A DNA stretch of 64,000 bases from Chitinophaga filiformis (lineage in GTDB: Bacteria > Bacteroidota > Bacteroidia > Chitinophagales > Chitinophagaceae): NCBI RefSeq assembly GCF_023100805.1, contig NZ_CP095855.1, forward strand, positions 992,001-1,056,000, written 5' to 3'. The position numbers and the translations under genes are program-made. Position 1 is the first letter of the stretch. Every line of letters starts with the position of its first letter. The notes under the pieces were generated by a model. The model was given only the letters and a program-made list of their open reading frames with translations, was not told the origin of the DNA and made no database searches. Below, piece by piece: positions 1 to 9,600 of this stretch.

Positions 1-1
1 G

Positions 2-106
2 ATCACAGCACTGAACCGGGCTCTGAAAAACGCAGAGAATGCCTGGGAATCTGAAATGAAAGGAATTGCCGGTGGTATGCTGGGACCCTTAGGCGGATTG
101 TTTTAA
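2..106 (+). CDS. YbaB/EbfC-type nucleoid-associated protein, C-terminal fragment
   Basis: Open from the window edge to TAA at 104-106; only the last 34 residues are present. The tail reads as an amphipathic helix (ALNRALKNAENAWE) followed by a glycine/methionine-rich end (GGMLGPLGGLF). This is the pattern at the C-terminus of small YbaB/EbfC proteins, which bind DNA as dimers and are often encoded near dnaX/recR. The assignment rests on this short tail alone, so it is tentative. The gene begins upstream of the window. Confidence 0.5.
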   Translation: MTALNRALKNAENAWESEMKGIAGGMLGPLGGLF

Positions 107-158
107 ACAGCAATGCTGCTCCCTTGCAGCTGAATGACTTAAATTGCGTGGACTGTAT

Positions 159-234
159 GCCAACCTAGCTCAGCCGGTAGAGCAACAGTTTCGTAAATTG
201 TAGGTCATGGGTTCGAATCCCATGGTTGGCTCCA
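159..234 (+). tRNA. tRNA-Thr, anticodon CGT
   Basis: Complete cloverleaf with encoded CCA. The acceptor stem is GCCAACC (159-165) with GGTTGGC (224-230), the discriminator is T, then CCA at 232-234. The D arm reads TAGCTCAGCCGGTAGAGCA. The anticodon stem ACAGT/ATTGT encloses the loop TTCGTAA, giving anticodon CGT, which reads ACG (Thr). The T arm is ATGGG-TTCGAAT-CCCAT. G1-C72 and C2-G71 match known threonine identity elements. It is a single-gene unit followed at once by a terminator. Confidence 0.97.
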
Positions 235-248
235 TAGCAACATCATTG

Positions 249-285
249 AACCACTGGTAATATTTATTGCCAGTGGTTTTTTTTT
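249..285 (+). terminator. Intrinsic terminator after tRNA-Thr
   Basis: Perfect 9-bp stem AACCACTGG / CCAGTGGTT (249-257 and 270-278) with a 12-nt loop, running into nine T residues. It lies 14 nt after the tRNA. Confidence 0.9.
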
Positions 286-734
286 GCCCGGGAAGCGTCT
301 TCGCAGCGCATCTGCATACAACTTATAAAGTCTCAATGCCTGAGGCGCCGAAACTGATCTTTGGATCTAATGACAGCGAAAACTGGTAGAAATTCTAACC
401 TATACGAATCGGGGATAAGATAAATCGTATTTATTCCCAATCATTTATAAAACAAGTATTTTATATAATCCTTGTAAGGCCGCTGCTATACTGCTTTACC
501 GGAGATAACCCATATATAACCCATATATAAGCCATATATGACCCATATATAATCCATATTTCTAAAGATATGGGTTATATATGGGTTATATATGGCTAAA
601 GTCTGCTTCATAGATGGATAAGAACAGCGAATGGTTCCTGCAAAAAACAGTATTCCCCGCCGGAATGATGAAGATGACAGCTGATGCATTATTTTAATAC
701 TTGTTATTATCTTTATATGATAAAGCAATTTCCT
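286..734. other. Gene-free stretch between tRNA-Thr and the TPR lipoprotein
   Basis: About 450 bp with no credible gene. It contains the 11-bp repeat foldback at 507-596 and otherwise AT-rich sequence. The minus-strand reading frame across it only translates the repeat into a YIWVIYG-type low-complexity string. Confidence 0.7.
507..596. repeat. 11-bp tandem array folding back on an inverted copy of itself
   Basis: Five contiguous 11-mers of the form (a/g)a(c/g/t)CCATATAT start at 507, 518, 529, 540 and 551; the fifth ends in TTT. After about 6 nt, about three inverted units follow (568-576, 577-587, 588-596; ATATATGGGTT form). The halves can pair into a long AT-rich hairpin or cruciform. It lies about 140 bp upstream of the TPR lipoprotein start. 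No T-run follows, so it is not an ordinary terminator. Function unknown. Confidence 0.85.
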
Positions 735-1889
735 ATGCGCTATGTATTACTGCTGGCAGCCGGTATTTCCCTGTTTGCCTGCAATGCCCCAAACGCCCCG
801 GACGACCGATCAAAGAATGACCCACAACATCCGGGGAAGGGACAATTCACCGCTGTGATCAGCGAAGACCAGATATTCGATAAGCAACTGGTGCTGCATG
901 CTGTCTCCCTTACGGAGGGTAAGAGCAAGGTGTCTGATAAATATTTTCTGAAGGGAGTAGATGCATATAGAAATCAGAAGAACCCGGAAGAAGGGGTGAA
1001 ACTGTTTAAACAGTCTATCTTACAACAGCCGCAAGCGAGGGCTTATTTTGAGCTGGGTAATGCACTGGCAGACCTGAACAATCTGAAGGATGCGGCTTCT
1101 GCTTATCAGATAGCAGAGCTGTTGGACTACAAGCCTACTTCAAAGGTGTTGTATAACCTGGCCTGCGTGTATTCCAGGGCGGAAGTGGAAGAGTCTGCAC
1201 GTTATTATCTCATCTCTGCTATTGAATTTGGCTACAGCAATGCCAAAAACATTTTTGAGGACAAAGATCTCGCATATCTGAGAGACAATACTTCGGATTT
1301 TCAAGGGATGGTTACCGTAGCATTGAGCGGTGCTACTGATCCTGACAAACTGCAATGGAACCTGTTCTGGCATGAGTTCAAACCGGTTTCCTATCCCCTG
1401 GTATTGGATGAGAGGTATAGTAAAAAGCTTGGAGAAGACTACATTTCATACGAGTATGAACGTTTTGTGGCTGAAATGCGTGACAGTAAATTCTCCCGTG
1501 ACGTAGGAGTTGAATTTTATCATGTGGGGCTGGCGAAAGCAACTGATAGCATAAAGACAATAATTTATGCCACCAAGGATGTCATGATCAGTGAGAATAC
1601 CCCGGCGGAATACTATATCGTCAGCTTTGACCACGTTGGTAAGCTGATCGACAAATTACTGATAGGAGGGCACGAAAAACTGGCAGATCCTTTCCGCGTG
1701 GCCACATTAAGGGAGAATGGAGATATCGAGATAGGATTGTTTAACCAGGTGTATAAGAAGGACCCGGAAAAAGAGGGCTATGATGACAATGAGCTGGTGG
1801 ATGTGAAACTGCTGGAGAAACAATTATACAACATTACAGATGATGGCCATTTTGTGAGGAAGGACAATCTGTTGGGAATGAATCGTTAA
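735..1889 (+). CDS. TPR-repeat lipoprotein, function unknown
   Basis: 384 residues from ATG 735, chosen because it places a compact lipoprotein signal (MRYVLLLAAGISLFAC) at the N-terminus; an in-frame ATG at 717 is possible. After a polar linker, about residues 60-165 form helical TPR-like repeats (AYFELGNALADLNNLKDAASAYQ, shown in part; then VLYNLACVYS). The C-terminal half is mixed alpha/beta and I do not recognise it. It is probably a periplasm-facing or outer-membrane-anchored scaffold. Its last 56 bp overlap the convergent gene on the other strand. Real gene with high confidence, function unassigned. Confidence 0.85.
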   Translation: MRYVLLLAAGISLFACNAPNAPDDRSKNDPQHPGKGQFTAVISEDQIFDKQLVLHAVSLTEGKSKVSDKYFLKGVDAYRNQKNPEEGVKLFKQSILQQPQARAYFELGNALADLNNLKDAASAYQIAELLDYKPTSKVLYNLACVYSRAEVEESARYYLISAIEFGYSNAKNIFEDKDLAYLRDNTSDFQGMVTVALSGATDPDKLQWNLFWHEFKPVSYPLVLDERYSKKLGEDYISYEYERFVAEMRDSKFSRDVGVEFYHVGLAKATDSIKTIIYATKDVMISENTPAEYYIVSFDHVGKLIDKLLIGGHEKLADPFRVATLRENGDIEIGLFNQVYKKDPEKEGYDDNELVDVKLLEKQLYNITDDGHFVRKDNLLGMNR

Positions 1890-2523
1890 GATAAGCCAGT
1901 CCCCAACGTATAATAGCTTCCGCGATCAGCAGGTTCAATGTCCAGCTGAGCCAGGAGATCAGGATATAGGCTGGAATGGGATGGATGGGGAGATTGAAGG
2001 CGCCGATCAGGAATGCATACAGGCGTAGTGAAATGGCAGATAGGGTGAGTGCATAACTACGGATCATCATGCCGGTATGTAAACGCCACTTTCGTTGCAG
2101 GGCATAGCGCCAGCCGAGGAAAGTGGTGAGTAGCCACAGGGAAGCCAGCAGCACAAAACTGATACGGGCCGGCAATCCGCCATTGGCATAAAAGCCCATG
2201 ACCAAACCGGCCGGACCACTGAAGAACAAAATGACTATTGCATATATTTTCCCGGACCTGCGATGCAGGCCGGGAAATTTTTTTAGCAGATAATTGCTGA
2301 ATTGCAACAGCCCTGCTATAAGTACGATGATGCTGGTAAAAACATGTACATAGAAGCTGATCCGCCAGTGCCGGATGTGATATACCAGCTGTTTGGTCAT
2401 GAGAAAATCGACATACCTGTCAAAGGTAGTATAGGGAAGACTCAATAGTAACATCAACCAGGATGTGTACAGGATGATGGCCGCAAACAGGTAAAAGGCT
2501 ACACGTTTTGAGAGGGGCACCAT
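1834..2523 (-). CDS. DUF2306-type integral membrane protein
   Basis: 229 residues from ATG. About seven hydrophobic segments are visible. A run of His/Arg in the loops (YHIRHWRIS, HRRSGKIY, KWRLHTGMM) is typical of the DUF2306 membrane family, which has a cytochrome-b-like look but no proven activity. The gene is convergent with and overlaps the TPR lipoprotein by 56 bp. It is only 3 bp downstream of the lipoprotein gene on the same strand (2527 onward), so the two probably form an operon. Confidence 0.75.
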   Translation of the reverse strand: MVPLSKRVAFYLFAAIILYTSWLMLLLSLPYTTFDRYVDFLMTKQLVYHIRHWRISFYVHVFTSIIVLIAGLLQFSNYLLKKFPGLHRRSGKIYAIVILFFSGPAGLVMGFYANGGLPARISFVLLASLWLLTTFLGWRYALQRKWRLHTGMMIRSYALTLSAISLRLYAFLIGAFNLPIHPIPAYILISWLSWTLNLLIAEAIIRWGLAYLNDSFPTDCPSSQNGHHL

Positions 2524-2526
2524 AGA

Positions 2527-3318
2527 TCAGTACTCGCTTACATGGAAATTGAAAATATCTCCTTTGGCGCCGACAACGGCGTCTTCATAAGTCCCTTCAC
2601 CCGAGTTATATTCGAGCGCAAACGTAGTAGACCGTGGCTGATAAGCGGGATTGGGCTGCCAGTTCACCTGCACCACCGTATCCGATTGCCTTTCCCAGGT
2701 GCCTCTCAGCGTGTTCATTTGTTTAGAGAAGGTCGAATCATTTACCTTTTCATAAAAGTTCAACGTACAGCTGCCATCTCTGTCAAAAAAGATATCACAG
2801 TGGTCTCCTGACATAAAGCCAAGGTATTCGGCATCCTGTCTGATCCTGGTGAGGTTCAATTGCTTTTGGGTAAGGGATTTATCGTTAACCGGTTTCCAGG
2901 AGCCGGTTGCGTTGTTGAGCGATGTATCCATTACCAGGGAGAAAACGCCATCAAACTCATGATCGCCGGGTTCAGCAAGCTGGATATCCAGTTTGTTTCC
3001 TTTGTTGGTAATATTGCCGCTTATATTTCTTCTCAGGCCTTTGTGCGTATTGTAGCCAGCTATTTTGTTGCCGCTGCAGTAATTGATGGTGATATAAATG
3101 GGGCTACCGCCAAAGTCGCCTTTATAGGTACCCAGTATCCTTGCTTCCAGGGGAACCTCTATTACGCTTGCTTTAGCGGCGGTACTATCGGTTTTGGCGG
3201 TGGTGCTTGGGGCAGATGGCTGGCATGCACTAATAAAGCATGCACCAATGAATGCTGTAATAATGTATTTCACAGGGTATTTTTTTGTAAAGTAAACAAT
3301 AAATGCAGACTTATGCAT
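2527..3318 (-). CDS. Secreted lipoprotein, function unknown
   Basis: 264 residues from ATG 3318. A GTG at 3273 would give a tighter lipoprotein signal (VKYIITAFIGACFISAC), so the true start may be there. The mature part starts with a Ser/Thr/Ala-rich linker and is then mostly beta-strand, with repeats of the style GTYKGDFGGSPIYI and GTWERQSDTVVQVNW, suggesting a lipocalin-like or copper-resistance NlpE-like barrel. This is a fold guess only. It lies 3 bp upstream of the DUF2306 gene and is probably co-transcribed with it. Confidence 0.75.
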   Translation of the reverse strand: MHKSAFIVYFTKKYPVKYIITAFIGACFISACQPSAPSTTAKTDSTAAKASVIEVPLEARILGTYKGDFGGSPIYITINYCSGNKIAGYNTHKGLRRNISGNITNKGNKLDIQLAEPGDHEFDGVFSLVMDTSLNNATGSWKPVNDKSLTQKQLNLTRIRQDAEYLGFMSGDHCDIFFDRDGSCTLNFYEKVNDSTFSKQMNTLRGTWERQSDTVVQVNWQPNPAYQPRSTTFALEYNSGEGTYEDAVVGAKGDIFNFHVSEY

Positions 3319-3859
3319 TACCAGGAACGAGAAATTGTTCCAGCCGCACAAGTGTGATCTCCTGGTTGCCCCGGTAGAAGGGGGCTTCCGTTAGACTGTT
3401 ACCAGGGAAGCGTTTGATTGTTTGCCTGGGACGCATTCGATTGTTTGCTCAACCAGTTAATAAATTTAATCCCTGATAGCTTTCTGTAACGGATAATCGA
3501 AATCCCGCAGTAACCTGCATCTGTTATTCCCGTTCTGAAGCAACTTAATGAAAGAAGCAGGGTAGAAGTGAGTTGAGCTTTCAGCCGGCCTTTCAGGCTG
3601 CGGGCAGTTTCTGGTTTTTCACGCAGACGGGTATTTAGCAGGGTGGTTTCCCGCGGTTTTTTTTAACAGAACGCTCATTCACGAGAGGAATATTTCTATT
3701 GACCCGGCTATTTAAAACCACCGTTTCTTTTGTATATTTAATGAGTGATAATTCTGTAGAAAACATCATTTTTGCAGCCCCCGGATCGCCTGCATATCTG
3801 TTTCCGAGCATAGTAGCACAGTAATATTTACCCATTTGATAACAACCAAAATTTTACTC
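3319..3859. other. Intergenic region between divergent lipoprotein genes
   Basis: About 540 bp separating the minus-strand lipoprotein from the plus-strand collagen-like lipoprotein. It should carry both promoters. No clear TAnnTTTG element with a matching -33 was found, and no coding frame is supportable. Confidence 0.5.
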
Positions 3860-4444
3860 ATGAAACGAATGTCCTTCAACATTATTTCCTGCCTTTTGCT
3901 GGCTTTCGCATTATTTGCCGCATCGTGCGGTAAAGATGGAGACACTGGTCCTGCTGGCCCTGCCGGTCCCGCTGGTCCTGCCGGCCCTGCTGGTCCCGCT
4001 GGCCCTGCCGGTCCTGAGGGTACTGCCAATGTGATCTATTCAGACTGGCTGGACGTACAGTACAAGCCTGATACCGTTCATAACTCAGACGGCAGTATTG
4101 ATACTGTTGGCTATTTTTCACAGATAGATGTGGCAGGACTTACACTTGATATGCTGACTTCCGGCGAGATCAAGGTGTACCTGAATGGTTTCAGTGCTGC
4201 TGATCCAACCGTTATACCATTACCGTATTTTAACGTTTATACGGGATTAAGCATCAATCCGCTTTTCTATCTCAATACCATTGAGCTCTATTCCAATGGA
4301 GATATCAGTACTGTAACACAGAACAACGTCAAGTACCAGCAATACAGGTATATTCTCATACCCGGAGGCACACCGGCACGTAAAGCGCCGATAGACTGGA
4401 ACAATTATAAAGCGGTGCAGCAATACCTGGGCCTGAAGAATTAA
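3860..4444 (+). CDS. Lipoprotein with collagen-like Gly-Pro-Ala repeats
   Basis: 194 residues from ATG 3860, chosen over the upstream frame opening because it gives a lipoprotein signal ending LFAASC. Directly after the lipidated Cys come about eight Gly-X-Y triplets (GDTGPAGPAG...GPEG, about residues 27-52), which can form a short collagen triple helix. A C-terminal domain of about 140 residues, rich in beta-strand and with no recognised family, follows. The expected product is a trimeric stalk with a globular head on the cell surface or in the periplasm. The repeat DNA is GC-rich and locally repetitive, so its copy number may vary. Confidence 0.88.
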   Translation: MKRMSFNIISCLLLAFALFAASCGKDGDTGPAGPAGPAGPAGPAGPAGPAGPEGTANVIYSDWLDVQYKPDTVHNSDGSIDTVGYFSQIDVAGLTLDMLTSGEIKVYLNGFSAADPTVIPLPYFNVYTGLSINPLFYLNTIELYSNGDISTVTQNNVKYQQYRYILIPGGTPARKAPIDWNNYKAVQQYLGLKN

Positions 4445-4512
4445 GGGGTAGCCAGGATTGAATTTTTTTAGTAGCTGATCTTTCTAACGGAGATGGGCTA
4501 AACGATATATGT

Positions 4513-4568
4513 GGGATCAGGAATTGGATACGGCGGCAATGCCCATATTCAATTCCTGATCCCTTTTT
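4513..4568 (+). terminator. Hairpin terminator, member of a dispersed hairpin family
   Basis: Perfect 14-bp stem GGGATCAGGAATTG / CAATTCCTGATCCC (4513-4526, 4550-4563) followed by TTTTT on the plus strand. It serves the collagen-like gene and faces the 3' end of obg. The left arm plus the next 7 nt is nearly identical to the hairpin at 42741. Confidence 0.75.
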
Positions 4569-4570
4569 AG

Positions 4571-5575
4571 TTATTTCTCAGTATTGTTGTTCAGTGCCTG
4601 CCACAACATATCCTTCAGCTCGGACAAGCCTTGCTGGGTAACGGAAGAAATGAATACGTGCGGCACATTATCAGGCAGCTCTTTAGCAATGGCCTCTTTC
4701 AGCTCATCGTCCAGCATATCGCTTTTACTGATGGCCAGCAGGAACTGTTTATCCAGTAGTTCCGGGTTATATTGCTCCAGCTCATTCATCAGTACCTCAA
4801 AATCTTTTTTATGGTCCTGGCTGTCTGCCGGGATCAGGAACAGCAATACGGAGTTCCTTTCGATATGGCGCAGGAAACGGTGCCCCAGTCCCTTTCCTTC
4901 GTGTGCCCCTTCAATGATACCGGGAAGGTCTGCAATAGCAAATGAACGGTCGTTGCGGTAAGGCACCATACCCAGGTTAGGGGTGAGGGTAGTAAATGCG
5001 TAGTCTGCTATTTTAGGCTTGGCAGCTGTAATGGTGGAAAGCAGGGTAGACTTGCCGGCATTGGGGAAACCTACCAGTCCTACGTCTGCCAGTATCTTCA
5101 GCTCCAGCACTTTCCAGCCTTCAATGCTGGGCATACCCGGTTGTGCATAATCAGGCGCCTGGTTGGTGGCCGATTTGAAAAAGCTGTTGCCGCGCCCGCC
5201 CTGGCCGCCGGGAATCCAGATCACTTCTTCGCCATCATGCAGGATCTCTGCCTCCATATCGCCGGTCTCCTCATCAAATGCCTGGGTGCCGAGGGGGACT
5301 TCAATGATAATGTCTTCGCCGTTCTTACCGGTACTGTTATTGTCACGGCCATTACCGCCGTCCTCTGCCACCACATTCTTATACCAGCGCAGGTGCAGCA
5401 ATGTCCATAGCTGGGAATTCCCTTTCAGGATAATATGCCCGCCACGGCCACCGTCACCACCGTCGGGACCGGCTTCCGGGTTGTATTTGGTACGCATGAA
5501 GTGTGCACTACCTGCGCCTCCTTTACCTGATTTTGCGTAGATCCTTATGTAATCAACGAAGTTGCCTCTTTCCAA
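4571..5575 (-). CDS. obg: GTPase Obg/CgtA
   Basis: About 334 residues. The essential ribosome-associated GTPase acts in 50S assembly and stress control. The N-terminal Obg fold is glycine-rich ([32 protein letters not shown]). The G domain has G1 [10 protein letters not shown]3 DLPGIIEGA and an NKxD-like SKSD. Homologues begin close to NFVDY; the only start near it is TTG at 5573-5575 ([13 protein letters not shown]), whereas a TTG at 5644 would add an atypical 23-residue leader. The gene follows adk on the same strand. It ends at a short charged tail without the extra C-terminal domain of some Obg proteins. Confidence 0.95.
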   Translation of the reverse strand: MERGNFVDYIRIYAKSGKGGAGSAHFMRTKYNPEAGPDGGDGGRGGHIILKGNSQLWTLLHLRWYKNVVAEDGGNGRDNNSTGKNGEDIIIEVPLGTQAFDEETGDMEAEILHDGEEVIWIPGGQGGRGNSFFKSATNQAPDYAQPGMPSIEGWKVLELKILADVGLVGFPNAGKSTLLSTITAAKPKIADYAFTTLTPNLGMVPYRNDRSFAIADLPGIIEGAHEGKGLGHRFLRHIERNSVLLFLIPADSQDHKKDFEVLMNELEQYNPELLDKQFLLAISKSDMLDDELKEAIAKELPDNVPHVFISSVTQQGLSELKDMLWQALNNNTEK

Positions 5576-5636
5576 AGTATTTGATTTATGCTTAATGTTA
5601 CACGCCCCCGTGTTGAAGGGAGGCGTGTAAATATAA

Positions 5637-5713
5637 AAACGCAAAGATCGTTAAGTTCGGGCATTTAAAGTACGCATAGCGCGCTAAAATGCTTACTTAC
5701 AATCTTTGCGTTT
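5637..5713 (-). promoter_or_regulatory. Inverted repeat in the adk-obg gap
   Basis: 12-bp perfect inverted repeat AAACGCAAAGAT (5637-5648) / ATCTTTGCGTTT (5702-5713) separated by 53 nt, which also contains the small palindrome TAGCGCGCTA. Each ATCTTTG arm resembles a Bacteroidota -7 box, so this may be a promoter or leader for obg, or a folded spacer of an adk-obg transcript. No T-run argues against a terminator. Confidence 0.45.
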
Positions 5714-5733
5714 AAAATATATGGAATAGCTTG

Positions 5734-6324
5734 TTATACTTTTTCCTCTATTACCAGGCTGTCTATCTCTTTGCTCAGGCGCTCAAAAATCTCCTCAACA
5801 GAGCCTTCGCCCTTGATCTTCTTGAACTTACCATATTTGGCATAGTGGTCAGCTACAGGAGCGGTCTTGTTGTGATATTCAACGATACGGGCCCTGATCA
5901 CATCTTCATTCGCATCGTCAGGACGACCGGAGGTAGCGCCTCTGCCCAGCAAACGGCTGATCAGTTCATGCTCGGGTACTTCCAGTGCCAGCACAACAGA
6001 GATGGAAGTTTTCTTCAGTGCCAGTAATTTATCCAGCGCCTCTGCCTGGGCAGTGGTACGGGGAAAGCCGTCGAAAATAAAACCTCTTGCATCCGGGTTG
6101 GCATCCAGTTTGGAGCTGATCATGCCGATCACCACCTCATCTGGCACCAGTATACCCTGGTCCATCACTTTTTTGGCTTCGAGGCCCAGTGGTGTTTTGG
6201 CTCCAATTTCACTGCGCAGCAAATCGCCGGTGGACAGGTGAATGAGCCCGAATTTATTAATCAGGTTAGCACTCTGAGTGCCCTTTCCGCTACCGGGAGG
6301 GCCAAATAAAATGATATTGACCAT
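5734..6324 (-). CDS. adk: Adenylate kinase
   Basis: 196 residues from ATG. It catalyses ATP + AMP = 2 ADP in the cytoplasm. The P-loop is GPPGSGKGT (residues 8-16), the AMP-binding region is HLSTGDLLR and FDGFPRT, and the LID arginines are in RLLGRGATSGRPDD. The LID is the short form without zinc cysteines, as in Bacteroidota enzymes. The length is normal for the short class. It is upstream of obg with a 158-nt spacer. A TATATTTG element lies 27 nt upstream of the start. Confidence 0.97.
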   Translation of the reverse strand: MVNIILFGPPGSGKGTQSANLINKFGLIHLSTGDLLRSEIGAKTPLGLEAKKVMDQGILVPDEVVIGMISSKLDANPDARGFIFDGFPRTTAQAEALDKLLALKKTSISVVLALEVPEHELISRLLGRGATSGRPDDANEDVIRARIVEYHNKTAPVADHYAKYGKFKKIKGEGSVEEIFERLSKEIDSLVIEEKV

Positions 6325-6695
6325 GTTTTAAAAAATGCTTTAGCAAGAATGCAAATATAGCAAACAATTGAATGTATTGGTAACTAAAATTGCAATTGCT
6401 TGAATAACGTAAAATATTTAAGAAATTTCCTAGATATGTTTTAATGATTTGCTGTAAATAATGGATTATTTTTAAGAAGTTCACTGTTGATGTGTAATGG
6501 TTAACGCATCGCTTTTACAGACATTATGTAAATAAATCATACCACAGGTTAACGTAAATATAAACATTTCTACTGCCGTATGATATCCACGATGAAGTTG
6601 TCAAGGAAAAAAAATTAGCTGTTTAAACATAAAAATGTTCGGATCCATGGTCGGAATGCTATGTACTATGGAGTAATAATTTGTAAGTTTAGTCG
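6325..6695. other. AT-rich intergenic region between divergent adk and the GH3 fusion gene
   Basis: 370 bp holding promoters for both flanking genes. Apart from the adk -7 element I see no gene, repeat or clear hairpin. Confidence 0.5.
6352..6359 (-). promoter_or_regulatory. Candidate -7 element for adk
   Basis: CAAATATA on the plus strand reads TATATTTG on the minus strand, a match to TAnnTTTG. The expected start site would give a leader of about 20-25 nt. No good -33 TTG is visible at the usual spacing. Confidence 0.5.
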
Positions 6696-9600
6696 ATGAT
6701 GATGAAGCAATTAATGATTTTAGGTCTCTCTTCGCTATGCATGATAGGAGGGGGTGTGCCCCGGAGAATGCCGGGAATGGAACCGGGGCCGGGAACACCA
6801 AAGCAGCAGGTGCTACATGAAGCAAAAAGTAACAAACCCCTGAAGGTAAGGCAGGATGATGATGCCACCCGCTGGGTGGACAGCGTCTTCGAGTCGCTGG
6901 ATGACGATGAGCGCATTGCTCAGCTCATCATGATCAGGGCGCACTCCAACCTCGGGCAGGACCACGTTAGAAAAGTTGTGCAAGACATCCGGGAAAACAA
7001 AGTAGGGGGGCTCATCTTTTTCCAGGGAGGCCCTGTAAGGCAGGCAAATCTTACCAATTACTACCAATCCATCTCGAAAACCCCGCTTATGATCGCCATA
7101 GATGGCGAATGGGGACTGGGTATGCGCCTGGACAGTGTAACGCCCCTGCCGCGCCAGCTGATGCTGGGCGCCATGCAGGACAGCGCCCTTGCCTACCGCT
7201 ACGGCCAGGTACTGGCTATGCAATGCCGGCGCCTGGGTATTCATGTGGATTATGCGCCCGATATGGACGTGAATAACAACCCCAACAATCCGGTGATCAA
7301 CGACCGTTCTTTCGGCCAGGATAAATTCCAGGTAGCCCGTATGGGTGTGCAGGTCATCAAAGGCATGCAGGAGCAGAATGTAATGGCGGTGGCCAAACAT
7401 TTTCCCGGGCATGGCGATACGGATGTAGATTCTCATCTCGATATGCCCGTGATCCGCAAGAGCAGGGCGCAGCTGGACTCGCTGGAGCTTTATCCATTCC
7501 GCAGGGCCATAGAGGCCGGCGTACAAAGTATCATGATGGCCCATCTCTATATTCCGGCGCTGGACAGTACGCCCAATACGCCGACTTCCATTTCGCATAA
7601 AGCCATTACCGATTTTCTGAAAGGAGAGCTTGGTTACAAAGGCATCGTCATCACTGATGCATTGGAAATGAAGGGTATTGCGAAGTTTTATACCGGCGGG
7701 GAAGAGGCTGCACAGTCACTGTTGGCCGGAAATGACATGATGATGCTGCCATCTACCGCCGCGGGAAGTGTGGATGCCATCAAACGGGCCATCAGAAGGG
7801 GTCAGATCTCGAAAGAGGAAGTATACCAGCGGGTGAAGAAGGTGTTGCTGGCCAAATATAAACTGGGACTGAATAAACCGCAGGTAATAGATGTTAACAA
7901 CCTGACAAGTGATCTGAACGCGGCGACGGATTCACTTACCAGGAGCATCGGCGAGCAAGCCATTACCCTGGTGAAGAATGATAATAACCTTATTCCGTTC
8001 ACCCAGCATACGCCCGGCACGGTAGCAGTTATTGCGGTGGGTGCGGATGTGAATAATGCGTTTCTGCAGACTATCAAAACTCTCCGGCCAGATGTGAATT
8101 CCTTTATTTTCACATCCCGCCAGTCGGAAACACAGGTACCGCAGGTAGTAGAGCGCCTGAAGCGGGATTACCAGGCGGTGATCATCAGCCTTCATAATTA
8201 TGCGCGTCGTCCGGCAAATAATTTCGGCATCAGTACGGCAGAGCGTCTGCTGATCCAGCAGCTGCAACAGGAAATGCCTTCGGCCACAGTTGTATTTGGC
8301 AATCCATATGCTATCCAGTATTTCTGCGATGCGCCTACCATTATTGCGGCTTATGAAGATGATGAAAATACTCAGCGCACAGCGGCTGCTATCTTATTTG
8401 GTCAGCAGCCGGCAAAGGGTAAACTGCCGGTAACGGTGTGTCCGAACTTCCCTTATGGCACGGGTATTATACAAACGCCGCCGCCCCCTGTGGTAAAAAC
8501 GGAATTACCGCATGTGAAGCCGGAGACAGTGGGTATGAGCAGCCAGGTATTGCAGAAGATAGATGTGCTGGCCAATGACATGATCGCCAAAGGCGCCGCA
8601 CCGGGTTGCCAGATACTGGCAATGAAAGATGGTAAGATCGTATACGATAAGACCTTCGGATATTTTGATTACAGCAAGCGCGAGCCTGTTACTGCCAGTG
8701 CCGTTTATGACCTGGCCTCAGTGACCAAGATATGCGCAACCACCCTCTCTGTGATGCGCCTCTATGATGAAGGAAAGCTGAGCCTCGATGCTACGTTGGG
8801 CGATTATCTGCCATGGGTGAGAGGATCGAATAAGGCGGGCCTGCGCATCCGCGATGTACTGCTGCACCAGGCGGGACTGGTGGCCTTCATTCCTTTCTTT
8901 AAGGAGGTGATAGATGCGAAAGGAATTCCGGATACAGCATTGTTCCATACGTATGCAGATTCTGTGTACTCCGTGCGGGTGGCAGAACATCTCTATATGA
9001 GAGGCGATTATGTGGATACCATGTACCGCCGCATCCTGGAGAGCCCGTTAAAACCGCAACAGGGATATGTGTACAGCGACAATGACTTCATCTTCCTCGG
9101 AGAAATTGTGGAACAGATAACAGGCAAGAAACTGAACCGCTATGTACGGGAAACATTCTATGAGCCGCTGGGCATGGAGAATACAGGCTTCCGTCCAAGG
9201 GAGCGCTTCCAGTTGTCGCAACTGGCGCCGACAGAGAATGAGCCAATCTTCCGCCGCCAGTGGATACGGGGAGATGTGCACGATCCCGGCGCGGCCATGT
9301 TTGGCGGTGTGGCGGGACATGCCGGACTGTTCTCCAATGCGGGCGATCTGGCCATTCTCATGCAGATGTTGCTGAATGGAGGTACATACGACGGGAAGCA
9401 ATATATCAAAGCTGAAACGCTGCAATTGTTCACCAGCTACAACAGTAATGTGAGCAGGCGGGGACTGGGATTTGATAAACCGGAAAAAGACAATGGCCGG
9501 CATGGAGAAGCGTATCCATGTAAAAGCGCCTCACCGCTTACCTTCGGTCATACCGGCTTTACAGGCACTTGCATATGGGTCGACCCGCAGTCGCAGCTGG

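Noticed and set aside
507-596. CRISPR array
   Set aside because: Repeat unit is 11 bp with no spacers and no cas genes.
486-728. 80-codon minus-strand frame across the AT-rich repeat
   Set aside because: It only translates the 11-bp repeat into a Tyr/Ile/Met/Trp string, and its start region overlaps the TPR lipoprotein leader.
6813-7598. 261-codon minus-strand frame
   Set aside because: Antisense to the GH3 catalytic domain, whose motifs are intact.
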